From positions 1,379,968-1,443,967 of the forward strand of contig BCJC01000006.1 of NCBI GenBank assembly GCA_001600175.1: a DNA stretch of 64,000 bases, written 5' to 3'. This DNA is from Erythrobasidium yunnanense. Taxonomy: Eukaryota > Basidiomycota > Cystobasidiomycetes > Erythrobasidiales > Erythrobasidiaceae. The notes beneath the pieces are model-generated. The model did no database searches. It was not told the DNA's origin and saw nothing but the letters and a program-made list of their open reading frames with translations. The position numbers and the translations under genes are program-made. Below are positions 22,335-33,251 of the stretch, piece by piece. Within the stretch, counting starts at the first letter, position 1. Each line of letters starts with the position of its first letter.

Positions 22335-23329
22335 ATGCTAAGGAGACCTACGCTGCACCTCGTATCAATAGCAGCAAAAAGATCTCTACCTACCGCTATC
22401 TTTGTCCCGGCAAGATCCCTACCTGCTGTCCCGAAGTATCGTATCGGATCCCGCACTATGTCCTCAGATAACCAGAACAAGCGCGCTAGAAGCGAGAACA
22501 ACGAGGAGGGCTCCGATGATTGGAAGTCTCAGCCGCCCTACCAGGCCAACGACGAAATGAAGAGCAAGAAGGTATATGTCAGCGGTAGTTGTCACTGCGG
22601 CGATATCAAGTTCGACATTCTGGCAGATAAGCCGATGACCGCCCATTTCTGCCAGTTAGTGCAGAGTTGTTTGATTTGGATTAATGAAGCTAATCGCTGT
22701 TTTGGTCACTCAGTTGCTCGACGTAAGTACTTAGATCGGACATGTAGTAATTGACTAACATCCCCCAAAGATGCCACAAAATTCACGGCAGCGCCAGTAC
22801 GTAACACGGACGAGCCGGTACCGGTCGCGAAAGCTAGCTAAGGTTTTCCTTTTGCTCTCGAAGTGCACTGGTCGGCGGTGTTCGAGAAGACCCAGGTGCT
22901 CTTCAAGTGCTCAACGGACAAGATGTCTTTCTACCGCACCGAAGACCAGACGGTCAAGCACGAGCTGCCTGCCAAAATGACTTGCGTTAGATGCAAGAGC
23001 CCAGTCTGTGATGAAGGCAGAAACAAGATCCTGATGTTCGTATACCCTGCTTTCTTCTCATTCATTGCCTTCTATTTGCTCATCTAATCCTGATCTTATC
23101 CCGCGTGTTCGCCCCTCACAGGTACCCATCTCTATTCGACTTCGACAAGAAGGAAAATCAAGAACCATTCATGCCTGAAAGGCATATTTTCTATGAGAAC
23201 CGCTCTATCGAGATTGAAGATGGCAAAGACAAGTGGACCAAAATGCAAGATAGCGACGATTCTGAATTGATGGACGAAAAAGCTGTCCACGGACGCAAGG
23301 GTGCCGCTGGCTCAGGCAACAAGGTATAA
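22335..23329 (+). CDS. GFA/CENP-V-type zinc-fold protein
   Basis: The GFA (glutathione-dependent formaldehyde-activating-like) fold binds zinc through Cys pairs; most fungal members have no proven reaction. Model: exons 22335-22654, 22714-22722, 22771-22796, 22843-23035 and 23122-23329, 251 residues. Motifs: GSCHCGDIKFDI, then across a 9-nt and a 26-nt exon HFCHCSTCHKIHGSA, then FPFALEVHWSAV, CVRCKSPVCDEGRN and MYPSLFDFD. All expected Cys positions are present. The N-terminus (MLRRPTLHLVSIAAKRSL) looks like a mitochondrial presequence; a second in-frame ATG at 22458 would remove it. The call on fold is firm, the reaction is not. Confidence 0.8.
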
Positions 23330-23631
23330 TGCCAATACATCATTAATCTGAAACACGTTTCTGACGCGTGCGAACGTGGACCGCTCCAGTAAACAGCCGG
23401 CCGCCCAGCGCGAAAGTCGCCTGTGATCAGTAAGATGCAGGCATGGCGTGGCATACCCATCTACATCATATCTCATACTGGATCAGTATCACTAGCAAAG
23501 AGGTGGGCAAGCCTTAATATGCAGGAACAAACTCTTTGGGCACGGAACGAACAAAAAAGAAGAAGGCGTTGTATCATACGGGACATGCAATCAATCTCAA
23601 AAATAAATGCTTAGTACCTGCTACATACTGT
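23330..23631. other. Convergent 3' region
   Basis: This 302-bp gap separates the stop codons of the convergent GFA and oxidoreductase genes. It should hold both polyadenylation regions. Nothing else was seen. Confidence 0.35.
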
Positions 23632-25099
23632 CTACAGCTTGCTCGACGGCGCATCTTTGCTGATCTTAACGACAACCTTGCCAAATTGAGACCCGTCTTT
23701 CAAAATCTGGAAGCCTTCTTCCGCTTCTTCGAGGCCATTCAGCGTTTTGTAAACCACTGGTTTGATCTTATGCTTATCGATGAAGGCGATTGCTGCCTTG
23801 AACTCCTCAAGACTTCCCATAGTCGATCCTCTGAGCTCGATATTTTTCAGAATAGCCGCCATGGATAGAGCATGTGGCTTTCCAGTCGTCCTACAGGATT
23901 ATAGTCAGCTTGATATTCCATAAGGAGGTTTTAAATACGTACTGTCCATATACAGCCACTCGTGCGCCATGCTTTAGGAAGCGCACGAGGAGATTAACGA
24001 TATCACCGCCTGCAGAGTCGACTATCGAGTCTAGTAGCGGTCTGTCCTTAGGTAGCATCGCCTGCAACTTCTTTGCCCACCCATCTGATCAACTGATCAG
24101 CATAGGTCAAGCGGAGAGGCTTCGATCTCACCTTCTTTATAGTTGACACCGCCAGCTGCACCTAGCTTCTTTGCTCGTTCTAGTTTTTCAGCTGATCCAG
24201 ATGTGACATAGACATTCGCGCCCGCTGCTACTGCAAACTGAAGAGCCTGGATCGCAACTCTGGGAGCGTGTCAACTCGGCCGATCAGACAAACGAACTAG
24301 CTTACCCTCCTCCAATACCAGTGATGAGCACGTTGTGACCCTGGGCGACTTCAGCCTTCGTGAAAACGGCCCTGCGATCCGAGTTTCAGCCAGATCCGTT
24401 ACGAGCTGATCTTTAGCTACCTGTAGGCAGTCAAGGCGGCCAGAGGTAGGGCAGCAGCTTCGTCCCAGCTCTTTAACAGATGTTGCGGACAGTCTACGAG
24501 ATCTTCTTCATCGATAGCGATATATTCGGCAAAAGTGCCTCTTCCGCCAGTTTGCTTCGTCCCGCCAAGAATACCAAACTCATGCTTCTGATCAGGACCC
24601 AGAGGAGAGATCTTCCATCCTGTCTCAGGCGATAGGAGGACTGATTTGTTGTACCATTTTGAAGTGCTTGGAGAAACGACCACTCCCGCGCCATCTGCGC
24701 CAAGGATGCTGTCTGCGATCGGAGGTGGTACATCTTAGCAAATGTACATCTGCGTATCCGTATGCGCCTACCGAAGATGACTCCAGGATAGAGAGCTTAG
24801 AGACCGGAATAGCCGACAGTCAGCAAAGGATGACGAGCAAAGACAGCTCTTCGAAAGAGCTTTACATTGGCGAGTGAAGACTTCTCGGTGGTTGAAAGCA
24901 GCAGCATAAAGCTTGACGAGCACTTGGCCTTCTTGCGGCTTGGGAACAGCAACTTGCGAAGAGACTTCTATCGGATGCCAGACTTGGCCCGGTTTGCCTG
25001 GATTATCGATGAGCTTTCATAGTTCACGTATTGCAACGCTAAAGTACCTTCCGCCTTGTGCAGGACGACCGCTTTCATAGTTGAAGGGATCTGTGACAT
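23632..25099 (-). CDS. Medium-chain NAD(P)H-dependent oxidoreductase (quinone reductase-like)
   Basis: Alcohol dehydrogenase superfamily, quinone-reductase branch. Model: exons 25048-25099, 24866-24997, 24772-24795, 24421-24712, 24306-24371, 24132-24259, 23943-24084 and 23632-23890, 364 residues. The GroES-like domain shows GQVLVKLYAAAFNHREVF and ILGADGAGVVV; the nucleotide-binding domain shows VLITGIGGGVAIQALQFA, with the G-x-G-x-x-x pattern, and DSIVDSAGG. The GHE zinc signature and the structural four-Cys loop are missing, so it is probably zinc-independent. Exon 3 is only 24 nt. Location and substrate unknown; no targeting signal is seen. Confidence 0.85.
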
Positions 25100-25345
25100 G
25101 GTGATGATTGCTTCAGAAGTCAACAGACAATACCGAAATTCATCATTGGTTGAGACTACACGCAGTCTATCGCTACAAAGACGTTGACAAAGCATGCCCA
25201 TTTTCCTATCAGGACTACACAGCTACGAAGGAATCGCTACAACTTGGTAGATCGAGTAATGTCTATAGACGGAGCCTATGTAGCAGTGGGGAAAAAGCTG
25301 TAGACTTATTCTCAGCAAAGGAAGGTCCGATGGAAAGCGCGACGC

Positions 25346-26359
25346 TCACTGATGCGCGTCGTGAGCAGAGTAGATCTCCCCAGATTCACAGAGCTTGGGT
25401 AACTCGTTGAGAACGATACGAAGTGGCAGCTCAGCCTCTTGAGCGATGATCTTGTCTTGAACTCCATCGTCTGGGAGCATGTTAGCATCTGCAAGGGTAG
25501 CGAGGTAACTCATAATCTTCTGGGCGGCCGTGTTGGCATGTTTCTGCGAAGCTCGGGGAGCGGGAGGGTGCTGCATGTAAGCATTACTGGATGTGAGAAG
25601 TTAGTACTTAATGAGTGTTCCTTTGGAGGAAGGCAGCGGACTTACTTCCCATCGATCTCTACTGCGTGAGCGGGCTGCGACCAGTGCTTGCGGTCAGTAA
25701 AACAAGAACTATTGTCTTTGCAGCACTTCTTACCTTCATAGGTCCTCTTGTAATGTGAAGATGCTGAGCAATAGCCTCGAGCAAATGATACATCATCTCG
25801 TTTCCGCTTTCGATGGGAACGATGGTATAGGCCACGATGCTTGCTTTGTTCTTGTAGAAGCGTAGACTACCGCTGACGCGTACGTAGCTACCTCCTCTGG
25901 GACAGGAAGAGATAGAATCGAAGCTTGTCAGCGCGCCCCGACCTGAGGTAGAGTTGAAATTCCGCTCACCCGACACCCTGAAGTCGATCAGCAAACTCTG
26001 GATCTTCGTCCGTTGGCTCCATCCATTTGTGAATGACAGTCATTCCGGTTCCATCTTCGATCTCGAAAGATACTCCAGCTGGCAGGATACTCATCTGCGT
26101 AATGTTTCCGACGAAGGTGACCTACAAGAACAGACGGTTCAATCAGAGCTCATCGTACATTCAGAAGAGAGGGAGGTGATCTACGTCCTTGCCATCAATG
26201 CGGAAAAGGTTGTCTCGAACGAGCTCTGCATCGTGAACTTGTCGAAGTGTGACAGCTCGAAGTGAGCGAAGTTTGTCGAGTTGTGGTTCTTCGAGGCCGC
26301 CTGTGAAGAGTGTATGATTGAGGATGACGACCTTTCTCAAGGTTCCTCAGCTCACTCAT
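25346..26359 (-). CDS. RFA2: Replication protein A 32-kDa subunit (Rfa2)
   Basis: Subunit of the single-stranded DNA-binding RPA complex in replication and repair. Model: exons 26356-26359, 26185-26300, 25970-26121, 25734-25896, 25646-25686 and 25346-25586, 238 residues. The OB-fold core is clear: LRAVTLRQVHDAE, FRIDGKDVTFVGNI, FEIEDGTGMTVIHKW, GGGSYVRVSGSLRFY and VAYTIVPIESGNEMMYH. The C-terminal winged-helix part follows (QKIMSYLATLADANM, FRI..NELPKLCESGEIYS-like). The first exon is only 4 nt (ATG plus one base), giving M-S-G-L. The Ser-rich, Gly/Tyr-rich N-terminal tail found in most Rfa2 proteins, which carries the phosphorylation sites, is nearly absent here. Either the tail is lost or an upstream exon was missed. 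Confidence 0.82.
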
Positions 26360-26784
26360 GGTTATGGTCAGAAAACTCTGTAAATTTGCTGTGAATATGG
26401 GAGGAGGGAAGAAGAGAGAGCGAGAGCAGGAGAATACATGTTAAGACTGCCTGAAAAGAGTGACTAAACATGAAACATGAAACTAGAAGAGCGGATCAGG
26501 TAGCCAACTGACGGGAAGATGAGGAAGCTTCGGAGTGGAGCTTCCCTTTACTGGCTGTTTCAACGGATCCGTAATGGGACAGACTGATGCGGGGTATTGT
26601 GTCTTAACTCATGACCGCTGAGCGGACGGGAGTCCAATCTTCGCGTTCCTTCGCCGCAGCAGGATTTCCTCATTCTTTTATTTTCAAAGGACATCCACTT
26701 CTTCGCCTCTTGCTTCTGCTCCTACACATCGTCTTCTTAGTTTGCATCGAGTTGAGAGAGTTGTATAGCCTCCTCCTCTGCACG
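26360..26784. promoter_or_regulatory. Divergent intergenic region, RFA2 and Trp-motif gene
   Basis: This 425-bp gap lies between two start codons pointing away from each other and should hold both promoters. On the minus strand a short frame starting MYSPALALSS ends before RFA2 and could be an upstream ORF. No other element was recognised. Confidence 0.35.
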
Positions 26785-28818
26785 ATGGCTTCAAGCGTAG
26801 ATAACAAGCCCAACTGGCAGCACTCTGCAGCAAGCAGGTCAATCAACATATGGATCACACCTGATAGCATCATTGAGAAGGTGAGTTTGGCTTGTTTTGA
26901 GCGTATCTTGTTTCGAGAACGGATGCTGATAGCGCGGTCTGCAGCATGAGCAGAACGAACCAAGCAAGAGTGAGCATGGTGGAAGAGGAGTGAGAAGTGA
27001 TGTAAGCGAGACTGTGAGTATCGTTTTGATTCAGGAGAAGGAACGGTTCCCAAGGCTCAAAGGCTCATTCCTATTTCTTCTTCACACCCACTTTGTCGAC
27101 GTGCTGATCTCATCTTACTACCCATTCTCATATGTTCTCATGCTGTCGCCGGCGCCATCTGTCTTGACAGTCCCAGCCTGAACCACCATCTTCGTCGTTC
27201 ACGAGCTCCTGTAACTCTGGCCATCTCGTCGATTCTGCTTTCAAGACCGCTCCCACGCTCTCCCATCATCAGCGATATGTGAATGGCCGAAACAGTCCTT
27301 CTTCGTTGTCGTTTCGTATAGCAGGAGGAGCCGCTACCCTGTCGAAGCAGCCGGAACATCAGGTCGAAGTCCAAGTTGAGCAACTCAGCAAGGTGAGCGT
27401 TGGAATGCGTGGATCCTTTCTATATCTGATCTCGATTCTGTATCTTCTCCTCATCCATGCCATCCTTCAGATTTCTGAGCAGTCGAGCGGAGAAGAGAAG
27501 GTTCACAATGGCTGGATTATCGAGACTCCCGCTGGCGAAGTCAACAACAAGAACGGTTGGATTCAAGATAGCAAGATAGATGCAGCAAGTGATTTCGTTG
27601 CTCCTCGAAGACCTTCTTCGGCTAGCCAGGCTCCGGTCAACGCTAATATCCAAGTTTCCGATGTGAGGAGGTTTTCTACATACAAAGAAAGTATAAAGCT
27701 GATGTTTCTGTTGAAGCCTCGTTCTGGAGGAAAGCGAATGTCACTGAACGAGTACATCGCCGAAACAGCCTCTCTTCCTTCCAAGGTAGACAGGTATACC
27801 TGCAAGAACTGTGGAAGCATCGTCAACAAGAAGCCTATCTATGATTCTGTTTCGGCCACTCTGAAGGCGGATTCACTCCCTGGTCTCGTCTCAGCCCCCG
27901 ACTCTCGAAGAACCAGCACATCTACAGCCAGTCTAGCACCCTCTCTACCTCATGGATATATACCGACTGATATCATCTATGGCTGGGGACCCGGTGTCAC
28001 TGCTTCCACTCCTGTTTCAGTAGCAGGAGATACGGATGCTGCTCTCTCTTCGAGAAAGGCTTCCACTGCTTCTATCGCTTCATCTATTCTCTACCCCAAA
28101 CCACTTCCTTCTGGTGCTGTCACTCCTGAGGATCTAGCATATGGATGGGGCCCAAGTCCTAACACTTCCTTCTCGAAGGAGGATGACCTGATGGAGCTGA
28201 GTCTTGACAATGCTAAGCGAAAGGCTGGTAAGCACACAATTCGATATGGGATAGAGATCAAGCTGAGTAAACGGACGTCAGGCCTCTCGCCTCAGGCTTC
28301 TATCGTTTCGGACATCACCGTCAAAGAAGCTGTTTCTCCCACCGCTACCACTTTCTCGGAGATGACACTCGTAGATGACTACAAGCCTAGTAAGATCATC
28401 GGTTGGAAAGACGACAATGACGATATTACTACTATAAACCCTTCTTGGAACGGCTGGGACCTGTCTTCAAAGATGCAGCAAGCTCGCCTCTCTCGTAAGG
28501 ATATTGGAAAGAGGGAGGATGTGGAGCTCAAGCATGATGTGAAGAAGGTGAGCCGATCTCCGAACTATACTGGCAGTAGCAGCTGACTCTTCAACCTAGC
28601 CTCCAAGACGAGAGTATGCAGATGCCGAGAAGTACAGCCATAACAAGGATGTCAGAGCATGGAGTTCCGGTGTGAGTATCGCAGGAGAAGGCGACGAAGC
28701 AGGCTCTCCTCCGAAGAACAGCTACTTCAGCTCGGCCTATCAGAACCATCTTCGCGGATCTAGCACTTCCAAGTTTGCTAATCACCAGCTCTTCCACGGT
28801 CACAATGACTGGGAATGA
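26785..28818 (+). CDS. Unknown disordered protein with repeated Gly/Asn-Trp motifs
   Basis: Not recognised. Model: exons 26785-26880, 26945-27013, 27171-27392, 27471-28547 and 28600-28818, 560 residues. The sequence is Ser/Thr/Pro-rich and mostly disordered. Its striking feature is a set of short Trp motifs spread along it: NGWIIETP, NGWIQDS, YGWGPG, YGWGPS, IGWKDDND, NGWDLSS, RAWSSG and a C-terminal NDWE. The two YGWGP copies lie in a loose duplicated unit (PTDIIYGWGPG and PEDLAYGWGPS). One Cys pair (YTCKNCGSIV) and the flanking basic stretch could form half of a zinc site. There is no signal peptide or membrane helix. Repeated short Trp motifs often bind a folded partner, but no partner can be named. 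Confidence 0.6.
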
Positions 28819-29717
28819 GCATAGCATATTATCTATTGTATATTATCACTCTCGCTGTCACTCTTTTAGCTTTCTCATCAGTTTCGACTGGTCCTGTCTT
28901 TAGCCTCTTATCAGATCTCCAACATGAATACAAGGTTCACGTTCGCCGATGATTGATCTTGAATCTACGACATTCACCTTCCCATGCTACCTACTCGCTA
29001 TGATGCCATGCTATGCTGGACCTATAAACCTCTTATCGGCCTCTTGCGCTAGCCCATCCGCGCTACTGCCATGAGAACGCGCCTTTCGAATGCCAATACC
29101 TGCTAACACTGCTACTACGACAAATACGGTGCTGCTATTCAGTGCTAAACACTCCTATCACATCTGCGCGCTCGCGATTGCGATTTCAGCTGGCAAGAAC
29201 AAAACAACCCAAGACGATGCTGTGCCCCAAGCATGCTTACACATCGCAAGCTCGCTGATATCCAAATAGGCACCCCTCGACGTATCTTGCCAAGAGCTCC
29301 GCCTCTGCCTAGCTAGCTGGTAGGGTGGTGCGAAACCGTTCGACACCATGATATGAAGGATTCGCGCACCAAAACACACAAGAGATTTTCGTTGAGCCAG
29401 CTGGTTCTGGCAAGACATCAAAGGCTGCACCTCATTCTTCAGCTTTGACCACAACGAGAGCCAAGCGATACAGAAGGTTTGAGGGATCAAGGATCTTTCG
29501 ATAACAAACGATCATAGCTATCTCATTACCGAGCTTTGGTCTTGATAAGCACGTTCTCTCCCATCTGCATCGTTATCTCCGACAGCCTAGCGTCTTGCTA
29601 GATACCTCAAACTAGGTCGTGCCACAGTCGATTTTCGGTGTCGCGGATTCTCCCGCTCACAACACATCGCTCACATCTCTAGTACATTCGTCTAGAAGTC
29701 CTCCTCACAACCTCAAC
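28819..29717. other. Long intergenic region
   Basis: This 899-bp gap separates two plus-strand genes. A minus-strand frame at 29158-29490 (110 codons) has no recognisable domain and no supporting splice structure, so it is not called. No RNA gene was recognised. Confidence 0.4.
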
Positions 29718-31173
29718 ATGCCCACAAGCGGACCATCACCGGCAGCAAGCACTATCCGTCTACCTGCCTTCGCAACCAAAGACCTGAAGAGAGAAGACAC
29801 AAGACGTTCAGAGATCACCTTCGTTACTTCCGATGTTCCTGCCTCTGCTCAAACTCGTATCACGACTGGCCGCGCCTCGAGAATTCGTATAGTAGCAGGT
29901 TTCTTGCTTGCTGAAGTGGACAGTGCGAGTGCAAGGCTACCGCTGGCGATTTGCTGCTTCTTGAGTGGATGTGAGTGTCTCTGTTTACATAGGATTATGA
30001 AGACATCGAGCTGAGCGTGCTTCACCGCAGTCATCGGATGCGTTTCCTTTTCGGCGTGCTCCACATGGTAAGTCCATCCACTTCCTCTGCGTTTTGACTT
30101 TTGCTAATCTAAGATGCAACAGGGTCGGCTATCAGACAGGAAACACGGTGCAATCAGCGATCGCCTTATCTCGACTAGCCTATGATCCGTAAGTTCAATC
30201 TTGATACCACTCTTATAGCTGTACTGAGTGGTTCTTGGGACAGTCTATCATCTCACCACTCCTTTCGCGAATCAGACTGGCAAGCTCTATGTTCCGTCGT
30301 TTCCTTTGCTCTGGCTGCGCAAATAGGAGGTCGTCTGATCCCATGGTCAAGAAAGAGTCGAGCGTCCGTATTTATCTCCGCTGTACTACAATTGGTCCTG
30401 TCTATCGTCGCGGCCATCCTGATCCGTACGTCAAGGTTGCTAGCTTGTTTGCATGAAGACAAAGCTGAAGCTCATCGTTTCACAGATAAGGCAGCAGAGC
30501 CTACATTCAGTCTTAGTCGAGCAAGACCATCATGGCACAATGCATATGGCTATATCGCCATCGGCCTCTTGAGCGCTTCTTTCGGACTGCAAGGCGTTGC
30601 GGCCGAAGCTCTGGGAACAGGGGTGCGTCCACTCTCCACTTTCCCGCCCATCTTTCACTCATGTTAGATTCTCAACAGTTCACAGCGACAGTTGTCCTCA
30701 CAAGTATCTGGGTCCAGCTTGCTCTTCTTCCAAGTCCTGCCAAATGGTCGAAGCCAAGAGATGATAGAATAGCAGCTATTGGCTTATTCTGTCTCGGGGC
30801 GTTCTTGTCAAGGATGTTATTGACGAGGATCGACTCGGCTGGAACGCTGGCTGTCGGAGCTGGGTGAGCTCGCCATTGAGCTTGTTCAAAGATGGTGGAA
30901 GCATACTGATCGATGATCATTAGACTCCGACTCATCCTTCTGCCGATCTGGATATGCTGCAAGTCGGCTGCGAAACCATCAGTTCTCCCAACTATATCTT
31001 CATCTTCCCCTTCTCCTCACCCTTCGAACACTCCTCAACCAGCAAAGACGGTTCAGAAAGAGGAGGAAGTCAGCGTCTCGCCTATACATTCGGCCTTTCC
31101 AAGTCGGCGAGGTAGTCGTCTAGCCCTTCAGCTCAACGATAGCCGACTCACAATGGTTGAGCGACCAAGCTGA
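29718..31173 (+). CDS. DUF1275 (YoaK-type) membrane protein
   Basis: DUF1275 proteins are multi-helix membrane proteins of unknown function in bacteria and fungi. Model: exons 29718-29970, 30031-30067, 30123-30188, 30244-30425, 30486-30622, 30679-30863 and 30924-31173, 369 residues. The family signature Q-T-G-N-T is present (GYQTGNTVQSAIALSRL), preceded by FIGCVSFSA. Helices follow: CSVVSFALAAQIGGRL, VLQLVLSIVAAILI, YIAIGLLSASFGLQGVAAEAL, VVLTSIWVQLALLP and AIGLFCLGAFLSRMLL. The N-terminal 75 residues and the Ser/Pro-rich tail are likely cytosolic. Exons 2 and 3 are 37 and 66 nt and were set by phase and motif. Confidence 0.82.
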
Positions 31174-31430
31174 GTATTGTACTCGCACAAATCCTGCTTC
31201 GTCTTTGTCGTTCTGCATATGTCTTCTTCTGTACCGCATGTTAGACTTTGTAGCTAGAATATTGACTGGATTAGACAGGTAGAAAGACTTTGTTAGCTTT
31301 GTGTGCGCTTCTGTAGCCAACCGCGCCGAACTGGAGAGAACGTATCATTACAAGCGGATGACTTTCCTTTACATCTACTTCAATGGCTACATGTCAGTTC
31401 CCTCTTTCTTTTGCCTCTCCTTAAATGAGT

Positions 31431-33060
31431 TCACATCGACGTATCGGCATCTGCCAGAGACCTGTCCACCGCGCAGTCACACATCAGCACGTTAGACGAA
31501 CATCTGTTGTTATCGAAGATGAGCAGGGCTTACCAAAGATACCATACCCCTATACTTCTATACGGCCTCCAGGCATCCGTCAGTTCCTCCATCTCAGTTG
31601 GCGAAAGGTATATATTGCCTCTGCGGTAGCACGAGTAATTCAATCAGTCCCTGTACTGTTTGCATAGGAAAATGCTACATACTTGATTTTCTTATTCAAT
31701 CGCGCTCGACAAGATTCCCTATTCAGCGTCTTGCTCTCCGGAAAAGGCGGTAGGATTGGTTCTACAGCTCGTTCCGTACGCGGCGTCATGAGCGGTACAT
31801 CTACTACCTCTTCTGAATTATCGTCTGAATTATCGGGATTACGGCCTGGTGTAGTATACATAGGTGGAGGACGCGTGGAGTTCCGAGGTGTATGAGAGGG
31901 GGAAGCGTCTACTTCGGCATAGAGGGGCGTGGAGGGAGTCTTGAAGTAGTCTTCTTTGTTTTCTTCTTTTTTCGGAGGAGGTGGTGTCTGCGCTCTATTG
32001 CCATTGTTATTTGATCGTTGCTGGGCTGACGAGACGGGTAGATCGACTTGCTCTGCTGCCGAAGCAGATGACGCCGGTAGTTTCTTGCTGTGTATACTAG
32101 GGTTGACCTGAGTCCACCATCTGACTAAGCCTTTCTGTATCCCCAGATCTCCACACGGCAAGACATCCGGTCTCCTCAAAGTAAAGATCATGAACATCTC
32201 TACTGTCCACTTTCCTATTCCCCTCACTTGTATGAGCGCATCCATGACTTGCTCATCTGACATTTCTAGCAGTTTCGAAGAGGATAAACGACCGTCGACG
32301 AAGCGCGTTGAGAGATCTTTGATATACTCGGCTTTGCGCTGTGATAAGCCGGCAGAGCGGAGAACCTCGATTGAGGTGGAAGAGACTTGGAGAGGTGTCG
32401 GGAAGGAAGTCGTCATGCTGTTCGGATCGGGCTTCTCTGGAAGATCGGGGAAAGCAACAAGTCGGATGAACTTGTGCGTTATAGAGCGTGCTGCGAGCCA
32501 TGATATCTGATAGAGAGACTGGGTTAGCTGCAAAGATATGAGGGAACACCGGCTATTACCTGTGAAGCTTCAGTCAGCTATGCAGTGAAGCAGGGGTGAG
32601 ACGGGCCCACCTGCTGCCCTAGAATGCTACTACACAGCGCTCTGAATGGGTTCAAGTCTGCTTCATCTTCAAAGGGTTTACATTTCAATGCTGCCATCAT
32701 GGGCTTGAATCTCGCGTCTGCAGCAATGAGGTGTCTCTTTGCTTCTGCATAGTCGAAGCTGAGCTGTGGTCTGACTATGATGTGCGATGTATCTTCATCG
32801 TGGGCTTCAGAACCTATCAAGCTCGCTGCTGCGTTCAGTGTTGGTGCTGGATCTGGAGTTGCCGGAATAGCTATAGCGCGCTCTTTCTTGGGAGAGGCAG
32901 CAGGCTTCTTCTGCTTCTTTGGTGTAATATCTGTCACTTCTTCATCGTCGTTATTGCTGTTCTGCTTCCTCTTTGGCGTGCTCCCTGATGCTGTCGAGGC
33001 CGTTCTTGCGCGCGTTGACGGAGCCATTGCGACACTCAGAACACGGCGTAGATTGGACAC
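31431..33060 (-). CDS. MAG1: AlkA-type DNA-3-methyladenine glycosylase with large insert
   Basis: HhH-GPD base-excision repair glycosylase that removes alkylated purines. Model: exons 32611-33060, 31683-32506, 31534-31620 and 31431-31461, 463 residues. Motifs: FRALCSSILGQQISWLAA, AEYIKDLSTRFVDG, the helix-hairpin-helix IQVRGIGKWTVEMFMIFTLRRPDVLP, and GDLGIQKG with the catalytic Asp. About 140 low-complexity residues (Pro/Ser/Asn/Glu-rich, 31683-32080) are inserted between that site and the final segment SPTEMEELTDAWRPYRS. The N-terminus has two possible starts: MSNLRRVLSVA at 33060 and MAPSTRARTA at 33027, the second followed by basic nuclear-type signals. Confidence 0.87.
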
Positions 33061-33251
33061 TCTAGCTATGATCCTTTGTATCGTATCTTGTATGATCCCT
33101 TGAGCTCTTGCTTGAATATCGGTTCAATCGCAACTTACAAGCTGCTTTCTTGACCGGATCCCGACATCATCGCATTTGCATCAAACAACTTGGAATACTC
33201 GCTACAACATTCAACGCAGTCCATAGACAGCAGATAGTATACTGTCAAGGC

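Noticed and set aside
29158-29490. Minus-strand frame of 110 codons in the long intergenic region
   Set aside because: No domain, no good start context and no splice partners; composition is not convincing.
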